In this document: piece after piece, positions 1 to 8,708 of the stretch | Position numbering within the stretch: position 1 is the first letter of the stretch | How the letters are laid out: each line of letters starts with the position of its first letter | Source of the DNA: Christensenella sp. | Lineage (GTDB): Bacteria; Bacillota; Clostridia; Christensenellales; UBA3700 | Direction of reading: 5' to 3' | Assembly: GCA_022784465.1 (NCBI GenBank) | Contig: JALFUR010000004.1 | Coordinates: 203,804-267,803, forward strand | Length of the DNA stretch: 64,000 nucleotides | Notes under the pieces: generated by a model | What the model saw: only the letters and a program-made list of their open reading frames with translations | The model's database searches: none | Told to the model about the DNA's origin: nothing | Translations under genes and position numbers: made by a program

Positions 1-527
1 GTTTAAATTTTGAGGAAGCAAAACCAGATATTGATGAAATTGCAGAGCTTCCTGGTCAAATAGTAATTTGTAAAGGTAACCATGATTATTGGTGGGGAAC
101 TATGAAAAAAATGCAATCTTTCTTGCCTGAAAATATTCATGCTTTACATAACAATTGTTTACGATTTGGAGATGTTCTTATCTGTGGAACAAGATTATGG
201 TCTATAGGGCCAACTAATACAGATGAGGATAATAAGATTCTTTATGGCCATGAAATGAAAAGACTAAAGAATTCGTTAGAAGCAATGGAGAAGGAAAGAA
301 AACAAACAGATACTGTTATTTGTATGCTCCATTTTCCTCCATTTGATTTTACTCAAAAGGAAAACGATTTTACAGCTTTGTTTCATGAACATGGGATAAA
401 AAAAGTGGTTTATGGACATTTACATGGTGATGTATGTAGAGCAGATCCATACAAAAAAATTAACGGAATAGAATATTATTTAACTGCTTGCGATCAGGTA
501 TGTAATACTCTAGTTCAAATATTATAA
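1..527 (+). CDS. Metallophosphoesterase, 5' end outside window
   Basis: Calcineurin-like metallophosphoesterase of the COG1768-like predicted phosphohydrolase type; it would hydrolyse a phosphoester with a dinuclear metal centre, substrate unknown. The frame is open from base 3, so the start lies before the window. Metal-ligand motifs seen in order are GNHDYWW (about base 75), the histidine of MLHFPPF (about 324) and GHLHG (about 414). The missing N-terminus should hold the DxH and GD motifs. No membrane segment is seen. The gene ends just before a strong terminator and is separate from the division cluster that follows. Confidence 0.85.
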   Translation, partial: LNFEEAKPDIDEIAELPGQIVICKGNHDYWWGTMKKMQSFLPENIHALHNNCLRFGDVLICGTRLWSIGPTNTDEDNKILYGHEMKRLKNSLEAMEKERKQTDTVICMLHFPPFDFTQKENDFTALFHEHGIKKVVYGHLHGDVCRADPYKKINGIEYYLTACDQVCNTLVQIL

Positions 528-546
528 TTATTTGAAAAGCCTATTT

Positions 547-575
547 TAGCACCCGAAAAAGGGTGCTATTTTTAT
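547..575 (+). terminator. Rho-independent terminator
   Basis: A perfect stem (TAGCACCC pairing with GGGTGCTA, short A-rich loop) is followed by a T-rich run. It closes the metallophosphoesterase transcript and insulates the mraZ promoter region. Confidence 0.85.
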
Positions 576-602
576 TGATTATTTTTGTCAAATTTACGAT
601 TT

Positions 603-617
603 TCCATTTTTTTCCAC
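603..617 (-). promoter_or_regulatory. Inverted distal copy of the MraZ-like box
   Basis: The complement of these 15 bases is identical to bases 757-771, the repeat next to the mraZ -35 element. It lies about 150 bases upstream in the opposite orientation. Position and identity suggest a second MraZ binding site; this is inference. Confidence 0.4.
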
Positions 618-756
618 TTTTGACCAAAATTGTTAAATTGTGGAAATGTTGATAACTTTGTGGATAACTCAAATTTAGGGTAAAAAAGTGTTAAAATTTT
701 CAAATAATCGACACATAATGCATATTTTTGATTAAAACAAAAAATTTTACATATTG

Positions 757-777
757 GTGGAAAAAAATGGAAAAAAA
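757..777 (+). promoter_or_regulatory. Probable MraZ operator (direct repeats)
   Basis: Two direct copies of TGGAAAAAAA (758-767 and 768-777) are spaced exactly 10 bases apart and abut the -35 element. Known MraZ operators are short GTGG/TGG-containing direct repeats about one helical turn apart upstream of mraZ, so autoregulation of the dcw operon is the natural reading. Confidence 0.6.
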
Positions 778-779
778 TC

Positions 780-808
780 TTGACAATGATATGTGTGCAT
801 TATATAAT
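780..808 (+). promoter_or_regulatory. Sigma-A promoter of the dcw operon
   Basis: TTGACA (780-785), a 17-base spacer, then TATAAT (803-808): a perfect consensus promoter. Transcription should start near 815 and run through mraZ and the division cluster. Confidence 0.9.
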
Positions 809-837
809 GAATGTGAAAAATAATCGAGGAGGAAAGT

Positions 838-1341
838 ATGGGCTATTTGTTTTCAGGCAGTGTAGAATTAACAGCTGACGATAAAAATCGTTTTAGATTC
901 CCTGCAAAATATAAAGATGCTTATTTATCTTATGACGCTTCTAACGAATTAGTTATAGAAGATGTTTATGTTTTAAAAATGCCTCATACCAACTTCTTAA
1001 CAGTTATGCCTAAAAAGGTTGCAGAATCTTTCATTAGACAAATGCAAAAACTTTTATACATTAACGAAACTAGAGATACAAGAATTGCTAAATATTGCAT
1101 TTCGCATATTGAACCATGTAAGGTTGATTCTCAAGGAAGATTTGTTATTTCTCAAAGACAAAAGGGTAGTTTAATACTTGATAAAGAAATTGTAATGGTT
1201 GGAATGGGAAACCAAATTGAAATCTGGGATAAGAAAGTTTATGAAGCTTCAATGGCTTCTGCTGAAGAAGAATTAAGCGCTTCATTTGATGAATCACAAG
1301 AAAGATCAATTATTGATAACATGGTAATAGGTATTGAGTAG
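838..1341 (+). CDS. mraZ: Transcriptional regulator MraZ
   Basis: MraZ is a ring-forming DNA-binding protein with two SpoVT/AbrB-like domains that regulates its own dcw operon. The 167-residue product starts with the family-typical MGYLFSGSVELTADDKNRF and is a little longer than the usual 140-155 residues because of an acidic C-terminal tail. The GAGGAGG ribosome site lies 5-12 bases before ATG 838. It is the first gene after a consensus promoter and two TGGAAAAAAA repeats, so autorepression is expected. rsmH begins one base after its stop codon. Confidence 0.95.
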   Translation: MGYLFSGSVELTADDKNRFRFPAKYKDAYLSYDASNELVIEDVYVLKMPHTNFLTVMPKKVAESFIRQMQKLLYINETRDTRIAKYCISHIEPCKVDSQGRFVISQRQKGSLILDKEIVMVGMGNQIEIWDKKVYEASMASAEEELSASFDESQERSIIDNMVIGIE

Positions 1342-1342
1342 A

Positions 1343-2275
1343 ATGGAATTTAAACATATTCCGGTGCTATTAAATGAATGCATTGAAGGGTTAGATATTA
1401 AGCCAGAAGGAATATATGTTGATTGCACATTAGGCGGAGCTGGCCATTCTAGTAAGATAGTAGAAAAATTAACAACAGGAAAATTGATTGCAGTAGATAA
1501 AGATGAAGATGCTTTAAAAGCTGCTAAAGAAAGATTAAAAGAATATAGTGATAAAATTATCTTTATTCATGATGATTTTAAAAACACTATTATGAACCTT
1601 GACAAAATCGGTATAGAAAAAGTTGATGGAATACTAATAGATTTAGGAGTTTCATCATATCAATTGGATAATGCAGAACGTGGCTTTTCTTATAATCAAG
1701 ATGCTAGATTAGATATGAGAATGGATCAAAGCCAATCTCTTTCAGCATACGAAGTTGTAAACAATTATTCAGAAAAAGAAATATCAGATATCCTTTGGAT
1801 GTATGGTGAAGAAAAACTTTCAAGAAAGATTGCATATAATATTGTAAAAAATAGAGAAAAAGCACCAATTGAAACAACATTGCAATTAGCAGAAATAATT
1901 ATTAATTCATATCCTGCAAAATTGAGATGGAAAGGTGGAAATCCATGTAAAAGATCTTTTCAAGCCATTCGCATAGAAGTAAATGGAGAATTGAGAGGAT
2001 TAAAAGAAGCAATAGAAGAATTAGCGTTGCGACTTAAAGTAGATGGAAGAATGTGTGTTATTACATTCCATTCTCTAGAAGATAGAATAGTAAAACAAGC
2101 ATTTCAGTATTTAGAAAAAGATTGTATATGTCCACCAAATCAACCGATATGTACATGTAATAAAAGAAGTGAAGTAAAAATTCTAACAAAACATCCAATA
2201 GTTGCTTCACAAACAGAATTAGAAGAGAATACAAGATCTCAAAGTGCAAAATTGAGAATAATAAATAGAAAATAA
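1343..2275 (+). CDS. rsmH: 16S rRNA (cytosine1402-N4)-methyltransferase
   Basis: RsmH (MraW) uses S-adenosylmethionine to methylate N4 of C1402 in the decoding centre of 16S rRNA. The product (310 residues from ATG 1343) begins HIPVLLNEC and has the SAM-binding DCTLGGAGHS motif, LIDLGVSSYQLD and the closing CITFHSLEDRIVK segment, all typical of the family. I chose ATG 1343 over the in-frame TTG at 1334 because it lies one base after the mraZ stop and gives the standard N-terminus. Its second place in the dcw cluster is conserved across bacteria. Confidence 0.96.
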   Translation: MEFKHIPVLLNECIEGLDIKPEGIYVDCTLGGAGHSSKIVEKLTTGKLIAVDKDEDALKAAKERLKEYSDKIIFIHDDFKNTIMNLDKIGIEKVDGILIDLGVSSYQLDNAERGFSYNQDARLDMRMDQSQSLSAYEVVNNYSEKEISDILWMYGEEKLSRKIAYNIVKNREKAPIETTLQLAEIIINSYPAKLRWKGGNPCKRSFQAIRIEVNGELRGLKEAIEELALRLKVDGRMCVITFHSLEDRIVKQAFQYLEKDCICPPNQPICTCNKRSEVKILTKHPIVASQTELEENTRSQSAKLRIINRK

Positions 2276-2293
2276 AAAAAGGAGGTAGAAAGT

Positions 2294-3052
2294 ATGTACG
2301 AATCATTAATGGAAAGAGAAAATCAAGCAACAAGAGTTTCTCAATACTCTAATGATAGATATGTGGTAAATAATAATGGTTATTATGATACATATGGAAA
2401 TAATAGACCATACTATTCTAATAATCAACCAATACAAAATGTTACTCCATATAGAGCAGCACCTGTACATCAAAATTATTATTACACAAAACCACAAAGC
2501 GATAACATCAATACTGCTGTGCCTCCACAACAACTATCTTCTATGGTTCAAAATACAGCTAATATGTTCCAACAAGCTCCTGTATATCAACCAACATATG
2601 AAGATTATCAACAATACAATAATGTTAGGGTAAATGCTCAAAGCTATCCTACAAATATGTATTATCAACAACCAGTAAACAATGTTTTGGGTAATCAAAG
2701 AATAGAGAATCAAAATATAAAAGAGATTCAAGAGTACGAAAAAGTTGCTCCTGCTACAAAAGGAAAAATTAAGAATAAAATGACTAAAGCCTTAATAGCA
2801 GTATATTTTATGATTATCGCAATTTGCGCAGCACTTATTCTTATAAACTTAATAGCCGGAGCTACAGGAAGCGAAGCAGTTGCTTCCTCTGTTTCTGGCG
2901 AAGTAATTTCTTCAGAAATCAATTATATTGTTAATGAAGATGGTTCAGTAGATTCATTGACAACTACACCAAAAGTAATTGAATATGAATATGATACTTC
3001 AACAAATTGGTTTGATAGATTATGTGATGCAATAGGCAAATCATTAGGATAA
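2294..3052 (+). CDS. Q/N/Y-rich single-pass membrane protein in the ftsL position
   Basis: Not recognised by sequence. The 252-residue product has about 150 residues of asparagine-, glutamine- and tyrosine-rich low-complexity sequence, a basic stretch, one membrane segment (about 165-189) and a 60-residue exterior tail that ends FDRLCDAIGKSLG. The ribosome site AAAGGAGG is strong. It occupies the slot between rsmH and the division PBP where ftsL is normally found, and the topology (cytoplasmic N-terminus, one membrane pass, exterior C-terminus) is the same, but no leucine-zipper coiled coil follows the membrane segment. It may be a divergent FtsL or an unrelated division factor. Confidence 0.6.
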   Translation: MYESLMERENQATRVSQYSNDRYVVNNNGYYDTYGNNRPYYSNNQPIQNVTPYRAAPVHQNYYYTKPQSDNINTAVPPQQLSSMVQNTANMFQQAPVYQPTYEDYQQYNNVRVNAQSYPTNMYYQQPVNNVLGNQRIENQNIKEIQEYEKVAPATKGKIKNKMTKALIAVYFMIIAICAALILINLIAGATGSEAVASSVSGEVISSEINYIVNEDGSVDSLTTTPKVIEYEYDTSTNWFDRLCDAIGKSLG

Positions 3053-3097
3053 AAAAATAAAATACACCACGGATAACAAATAAAAATAAAAGGAGTT

Positions 3098-4987
3098 ATG
3101 GTGGTGGATATATCAAAAAGATTAATAGATAAAAAGTTACTTACGATTATAATTGTGGTAACTTTTTTGTTTGTTATGTTGGTATCTAGATTGTTTTATT
3201 TACAGATAATTAACGCTGATGAATTAGTTGCAAAAGCATATTCGCAATGGACAAGAGATCTAGCTTTTACCGCAAATAGAGGCGAAATTTTAGATAGAAA
3301 TGGAGTTACTTTAGCATCTTCAAATACAAGTTTTACTCTATATGCAAGACCAAATGAATTATCTAAAAGTGAAGATGAAATAAATAAAATTATTGAAATA
3401 TTAGATATAGACAAAGAAGCTTTTTTAACAAAAATCAATAAGAAAGTCAGCGAAGTAAAAATAGCTACAAATATATCTAAAAAACAAATGCTTTCACTTG
3501 TGAAATTGAACTATTCAGGATACTATTTGACAGTTGATTCAAATAGATATTATCCTTTTGGAAATTTTTTAACTCAAACTATTGGATTTACTTCTTCAGA
3601 TAATGTTGGAATATCTGGACTTGAATTGCTATATAATGCCCAGTTAATGGGGATTGATGGGGCAAGTTATACTCAAAGCGATCTTATTGGTAATAAAATC
3701 TCTAATTCAAAAACTACATATTTATCTCCACTTGATGGATTTAGCTTGAATTTAACAATAGACTCAAATATGCAATTATATGTTGAGCAAGCAGTAAATG
3801 AAGCTTTAATAAAGTACAGTGCAAATAGCGCTTCATGTATTATGATGAATGCAAATACAGGAGAAATACTATCCATTGCTTCAGCGCCAACTTATGATTT
3901 AAACAATATTCCACGAAACGATTCAAATACTTTAAACGCTCAATCTAAACAGTTAATTATTTCTGATGTGTATGAACCAGGTTCTACATTTAAGATAATA
4001 ACTTCTGCAATTGGACTTGAAGAGGATAAAATCAAAAAAGGTTATTATTGTCCAGGGTTTCATATTGTGGATGGACAACGAATTAAATGCTGGAAAAGCA
4101 TAGGCCATGGCAGTCAAAATTTTGCAGAAGGAATATGTAATTCTTGTAACTGTGTGTTCATGGATGTAGCTTTATCTGTAGGAAAAGAAACTTTTTATGC
4201 TTATTTAGATAAATTTGGATTAAAAAACAAGACAGGTTTAGATTTTCCAGGAGAATCATCTTCAATTTTATTGCCACTAGATAACGTTAAAAATGTAGAT
4301 TTGGCACGTATAGGATTTGGTCAAGCAATAGCTGTTACTCCTATTCAATTGATATGTGCTGTGTCTAGCATTTTAAATGGGGGAAATCTTATAAAACCGT
4401 ACCTAGTCAAATCAATTTATGATAAAAATACGAATATTGTTGTAAAAGAAAATAATACAGAAATTGTTAAAAATACAGTAAGTGAAGAAACCTCAAATTT
4501 ATTAAAAGAATACTTGGTTAATGTCGTTGAAAAAGGATCTGGAAAAAATGCAAAGATTGATGGATATACTATTGGCGGAAAAACAGGTACTAGTCAAAAA
4601 TATTTAAATGGAGCAATTGCCAAAGGAAAATATATTTCATCTTTTTTAGGATTTACTCAAATTGGCAATGATAACATTGTATGTTTATTTATGGTAGATG
4701 AACCAAAAGGGTATTTATATTATGGATCAATTGTAGCTGCTCCATATGTTAAAAATATTTTTGAAAATACTTTCAATTATTTAAAAATTGAAAGAAAAGA
4801 TTATCAAGAAAGATTAGTGACTATGCCTTCTTTAATTGGATTAAGTCTTCAAGAAGCATTAAGTATTTTAAAAAATGCTGGGTTAAGTTATGAGTACACA
4901 GGAGAACAAGGAATGGTAAATTATCAAATGCCTAACCCTTACGACACAATAGATAAAGATAGTGTGGTCTTTTTTAATGTGGAATGA
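3098..4987 (+). CDS. Class B penicillin-binding protein (PBP2/SpoVD type) with PASTA domain
   Basis: Peptidoglycan transpeptidase that cross-links septal or spore peptidoglycan. One membrane anchor (about 15-37) is followed by a PBP dimerisation domain (RGEILDRNGV) and the transpeptidase domain with STFK (296-299), SCN (349-351) and KTGT (495-498); a PASTA domain fills about 574-629. This architecture and dcw position fit FtsI/PBP2B or SpoVD; the two cannot be separated by sequence alone. ATG 3098 is only two bases after AGGAG; the in-frame GTG at 3101 or 3104 is better spaced and may be the true start. Confidence 0.9.
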   Translation: MVVDISKRLIDKKLLTIIIVVTFLFVMLVSRLFYLQIINADELVAKAYSQWTRDLAFTANRGEILDRNGVTLASSNTSFTLYARPNELSKSEDEINKIIEILDIDKEAFLTKINKKVSEVKIATNISKKQMLSLVKLNYSGYYLTVDSNRYYPFGNFLTQTIGFTSSDNVGISGLELLYNAQLMGIDGASYTQSDLIGNKISNSKTTYLSPLDGFSLNLTIDSNMQLYVEQAVNEALIKYSANSASCIMMNANTGEILSIASAPTYDLNNIPRNDSNTLNAQSKQLIISDVYEPGSTFKIITSAIGLEEDKIKKGYYCPGFHIVDGQRIKCWKSIGHGSQNFAEGICNSCNCVFMDVALSVGKETFYAYLDKFGLKNKTGLDFPGESSSILLPLDNVKNVDLARIGFGQAIAVTPIQLICAVSSILNGGNLIKPYLVKSIYDKNTNIVVKENNTEIVKNTVSEETSNLLKEYLVNVVEKGSGKNAKIDGYTIGGKTGTSQKYLNGAIAKGKYISSFLGFTQIGNDNIVCLFMVDEPKGYLYYGSIVAAPYVKNIFENTFNYLKIERKDYQERLVTMPSLIGLSLQEALSILKNAGLSYEYTGEQGMVNYQMPNPYDTIDKDSVVFFNVE

Positions 4988-4988
4988 T

Positions 4989-6422
4989 ATGTTACTTAAA
5001 AACTTATTAGAAAATGTAAAAGTAATTAAATTACAAGGTAATGAAAATTTGGAATGTAATGATATTGCAATTAATTCAAAACTAGTGACAGATAAATCTC
5101 TTTTTATTTGCTTAAAAGGAAACAAATTTGATGGCTCAGCTTTTGTTAATGAAGCTATAGAAAATGGAGCAAATGTGATTGTGTGCGAAAAAGAGATTGT
5201 ATGCGATGCAACATGTGTTGTAGTAGAGAATGCTAGAAAAGCATTATCTTCTATTGCTTCAAATTTTTATGGCAAACCATCAAATTTAATGAGGATTATA
5301 AGCGTTGTTGGAACAAATGGTAAATCAACAACAGCATATATCATATATAATTTGCTGAAAAACTATGGTATTAAAGCAGCTTTAATTGGGACCATGTATG
5401 TAGAGTATGATGGTATAAGAAAAGAATCCACCATGACAACGCCTGATCCAATTGAACTTAATTGTATGTTTAAGGATATGTGTCAGGTAGGTGTTAGATA
5501 TGTTGTAATGGAAGTATCTGCACATGCAATTTTTTATCAAAAATTATATGGGATTAAATCATTTGTGAAAGTGTTTACTAACTTTTCCCAAGATCATTTG
5601 GATTTTTTCAAGAATATGGATGATTATAGAAAATGTAAACAATCATTTTTTCTTGAAAAAGATAATTCTATTCATGTTATAAACATGGATGATAATCTAG
5701 GAGTAGAGTTAATAAAAAAATCAAAAAATGAAACAATTACTTATGGTTTGTCAAATCCGTCAGATGTTTTTTGCATAGATATTGAAAATAAATCCGATGG
5801 TTCTGGATATATTTTAAATTTGTTTGATTCCATAATGGATATATCATCCAAGTTTTTTGGTAGATTTAATGTTTACAATACTATGGCTGCTGCCATTGTA
5901 GCAAAGTTGTGTGGTGTAAAAGACTATTCTATTGAACAAACACTTTCTTTATTAAAACCGCCAGAGGGAAGATTTAATGTCTTTGAAATAAATAAAGTGA
6001 AATATATAGTGGATTTTGCACATACACCAGATGGGCTTTTTAATTTATTAAAAGAAGCTAAGAAAATTTCTAGAGGAAAAATGATTACCATTTTTGGGTG
6101 TGGCGGAGATAGAGATACTTCAAAAAGAGCAATAATGGGGAGAATTGCAAAGAATATGTCAGATATAGTTATATTAACATCAGACAATCCAAGGACGGAA
6201 AAGAAAGAGGCAATTATTGAAGATATTTTGCAGGGAATAACAAATAAGGATAATTTGCTAATTGAGGTTGATCGTAAAAAAGCTATTGCTTTAGGTTCAA
6301 AAATCGCAAACGATGGGGATATTGTTTTAATCGCAGGAAAAGGAAGCGAGTCATATATAGAGGAAAATAATACTTTCATTCCTTATTCAGATATTCAAGA
6401 GGTAAGCAATTTAAGTGTTTAG
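4989..6422 (+). CDS. murE: UDP-MurNAc-dipeptide:meso-diaminopimelate ligase
   Basis: Cytoplasmic ATP-dependent ligase adding the third amino acid to the peptidoglycan stem peptide. The P-loop VVGTNGKSTT, the middle-domain EVSAHAI segment and the C-terminal DNPRTE motif are visible. DNPR is the signature of meso-DAP-adding enzymes, so the wall should be DAP type. The 477-residue length is normal. ATG 4989 starts two bases after the PBP stop codon; upstream in-frame GTG 4962 and ATG 4977 overlap the PBP gene and are less likely. The next gene is mraY, with no murF between. Confidence 0.95.
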   Translation: MLLKNLLENVKVIKLQGNENLECNDIAINSKLVTDKSLFICLKGNKFDGSAFVNEAIENGANVIVCEKEIVCDATCVVVENARKALSSIASNFYGKPSNLMRIISVVGTNGKSTTAYIIYNLLKNYGIKAALIGTMYVEYDGIRKESTMTTPDPIELNCMFKDMCQVGVRYVVMEVSAHAIFYQKLYGIKSFVKVFTNFSQDHLDFFKNMDDYRKCKQSFFLEKDNSIHVINMDDNLGVELIKKSKNETITYGLSNPSDVFCIDIENKSDGSGYILNLFDSIMDISSKFFGRFNVYNTMAAAIVAKLCGVKDYSIEQTLSLLKPPEGRFNVFEINKVKYIVDFAHTPDGLFNLLKEAKKISRGKMITIFGCGGDRDTSKRAIMGRIAKNMSDIVILTSDNPRTEKKEAIIEDILQGITNKDNLLIEVDRKKAIALGSKIANDGDIVLIAGKGSESYIEENNTFIPYSDIQEVSNLSV

Positions 6423-7404
6423 TGTAAAAATAATAATTAGCTTTATACTTACTTTTTTGCTTGCAATGGTTTTGTCCAATTCAATAATTAGACTAATAAA
6501 GAGAATTGGGATAAGGCAAACTACTTTATTCTATGTGGACAATCATAATAGTAAAAATGGCACACCTACAATGGGCGGTATAATTTTTATTGTTCCAATA
6601 ACAATTATTGCTTTGATTTACATTAAATCTATAACGCTTATTGGTTCTATAGCAATCTTTGTAATGTTATCTTTTTCACTAATTGGTTTTTTAGACGATT
6701 TTTTGAAAGTAAAAAGAATGAAAAACTTGGGTTTAAAAGCTTATCAAAAAATAATTGCTCAATCACTAATTAGCATAGTTGTTGCCTTGTATTGCTATTA
6801 TCATTATGCTATAGGCTCGTCAGTTTTTATTCCGTTTTTAGATATATATCTAGATTTAAAATGGTGGTATATACCTTTTACGTTTGTAGTATTTATTGCT
6901 ACTACAAATTCTGTAAATTTAACAGACGGATTAGATGGACTGGCAACAAAAACTGCAATAGCATATTTTTCAACATTTTTAATAATTTTAATTTTATTAA
7001 ATTTTAAAAGTCCATCACAAAACACTGAATCTTTGATTCTCTTTTCTTCTTGCACATTAGGTGGGTTGTTTGCTTTTTTATGGCAAAATGCATATCCAGC
7101 GAAAATATTTATGGGAGATACTGGCTCTTTAGCTTTAGGGGGAGGAGTTGCTTGTGTAGCTATTTTTTCAAAAAATCCATTTTTAATTTTAGTTATAGGC
7201 ATAATTTATGTTGTTACTAGCATAAGTGTAATAATGCAAGTGGTTTCATTTAAATTAACGGGTAAGCGAATATTCAAAATGGCTCCACTGCATCATCATT
7301 TGGAATATAAGGGAATAAAGGAGAGTAAGATCGTTTCGTATTACACGATAATTACCATATTTTTTGGAGTTATTAGTGTTTGGGATCTAATAAGAACGTT
7401 ATGA
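6415..7404 (+). CDS. mraY: Phospho-N-acetylmuramoyl-pentapeptide transferase
   Basis: Integral membrane enzyme that transfers phospho-MurNAc-pentapeptide to undecaprenyl phosphate to make lipid I. The 329-residue product is made of about ten hydrophobic segments. Family motifs are GTPTMGG, FLDDFLK, the NSVNLTDGLDGLA loop and APLHHHLE near the C-terminus, which hold the aspartate and histidine residues of the active site. The GTG start at 6415 overlaps the last bases of murE, with AGAGGT upstream. The end overlaps murD by ATGA. Confidence 0.96.
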   Translation: MFSVKIIISFILTFLLAMVLSNSIIRLIKRIGIRQTTLFYVDNHNSKNGTPTMGGIIFIVPITIIALIYIKSITLIGSIAIFVMLSFSLIGFLDDFLKVKRMKNLGLKAYQKIIAQSLISIVVALYCYYHYAIGSSVFIPFLDIYLDLKWWYIPFTFVVFIATTNSVNLTDGLDGLATKTAIAYFSTFLIILILLNFKSPSQNTESLILFSSCTLGGLFAFLWQNAYPAKIFMGDTGSLALGGGVACVAIFSKNPFLILVIGIIYVVTSISVIMQVVSFKLTGKRIFKMAPLHHHLEYKGIKESKIVSYYTIITIFFGVISVWDLIRTL

Positions 7405-8708
7405 ATGCAGTTGTTGTAGGTTATTCAATTAGTGGAAAGTCAGCTTGTGAATTATTAAAGGCTAATAATTGGAATGTAAAAGTTTATGAAGATGATTATG
7501 ACATAAAAACCTGGCCATATAAAAATATAAAAGGCAAAGATTTATTTGAAGAATTATCTGATGTTGATTTAGTTGTTGTTTCGCCATCAATTCCTTTTGA
7601 TTCAAAAATTGTATCCTATGCTAATAAGTATGGGATAGAGGTTATAAGTGAGATTGAATTAGCATATAGATATGCGAATCACGATATAGTAGCAGTTACG
7701 GGAACAAATGGAAAGACAACTACAACGTTAATGATTAAATCTATATTGTCTAATTCTGGAATTGATGCTCATGAAGTTGGAAATATTGGCAAACCGTATT
7801 CTTCTGAGTTAAAAGATATGACAGAGAGCAGTGTTGCGGTCTTAGAGGTTTCGTCTTTTCAATTAGAAGGAGTTTCTAAGTTTAAAGCAAAATATGCCAT
7901 TTGCTTAAATATATCAGAGGATCATCTTCAGCGTCATAAAACTATGAGCATTTATTCTTTATGTAAACAAAGGGTGTTTATTAATCAGGAAAAAGAAGAT
8001 GTTGCGATTTTAAACTATGATGATCAAATTGTGAGAAATTTTTCAAAGACAATTAATAGCAATATTTATTATTTTTCAACAAAACAAAAAGTGAAAGGTA
8101 CATATGTTCTTGATGGATACATAGTTTGTGAAATAAATAACTTTGAAAAGATTATGCCTATTAAAGATTTGAATATAAAAGGGGAGCATAATTTATCTAA
8201 TGCACTAGCTGCAATAACACTTGCTAAACTTTTAAACATTGATAACTGTATAATAAAATCTACTTTGTCATATTTTAAAGCACCGGCATTTAGAATTGAG
8301 TATATTGGTAAAATAAAGGGAAAAGATATTTATAATGATTCTAAAGCAACCAATATAGATTCAACAATAAAAGCATGTAAAAGTATTAAAGATTCTATAA
8401 CTTTAATAGTGGGTGGTTATGATAAAGGCATAGCATATGATTCTTTTTATAATCAACTTCCAGAAAATGTTAAGCATATCGTATTTTATGGAGACAATAC
8501 ATATACTATGCTAAGTTTTATGCCGCAAGATGTGCCATATGACTATAAAATAGCTACTTCTATGAAAAGAGCCGTAGCTATGGCTTTTGAAAGTGATTCA
8601 AATGTAATTTTATTTTCTCCAAGTAGTTCAAGTTTTGATAAATATGCTTCTTATTTAGAAAGAGGAGAAGATTTTTCTTCTACAATAAGGGATTATTATT
8701 CTTGTTGA
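7401..8708 (+). CDS. murD: UDP-MurNAc-L-alanine:D-glutamate ligase
   Basis: Cytoplasmic Mur ligase adding D-glutamate to UDP-MurNAc-L-Ala. The 435-residue product has an N-terminal Rossmann-like UDP-binding domain (VVVGYSISGKSA), the P-loop VTGTNGKTTTT, the NLSNALAAI central segment and NDSKATN at the start of the C-terminal domain. ATG 7401 overlaps the mraY stop as ATGA, which argues for this start over the in-frame TTG at 7380. ftsW starts within its last codons, so the genes are probably translationally coupled. Confidence 0.95.
   Translation: MNAVVVGYSISGKSACELLKANNWNVKVYEDDYDIKTWPYKNIKGKDLFEELSDVDLVVVSPSIPFDSKIVSYANKYGIEVISEIELAYRYANHDIVAVTGTNGKTTTTLMIKSILSNSGIDAHEVGNIGKPYSSELKDMTESSVAVLEVSSFQLEGVSKFKAKYAICLNISEDHLQRHKTMSIYSLCKQRVFINQEKEDVAILNYDDQIVRNFSKTINSNIYYFSTKQKVKGTYVLDGYIVCEINNFEKIMPIKDLNIKGEHNLSNALAAITLAKLLNIDNCIIKSTLSYFKAPAFRIEYIGKIKGKDIYNDSKATNIDSTIKACKSIKDSITLIVGGYDKGIAYDSFYNQLPENVKHIVFYGDNTYTMLSFMPQDVPYDYKIATSMKRAVAMAFESDSNVILFSPSSSSFDKYASYLERGEDFSSTIRDYYSC

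Noticed and set aside
2061-2731. Small ORFs on both strands around the rsmH end and the Q/N-rich gene
   Set aside because: They arise from AT-rich, low-complexity coding sequence read in other frames; none has a ribosome site or sensible composition.
5924-6379. Antisense ORF opposite murE
   Set aside because: Shadow of the murE frame without start signals.
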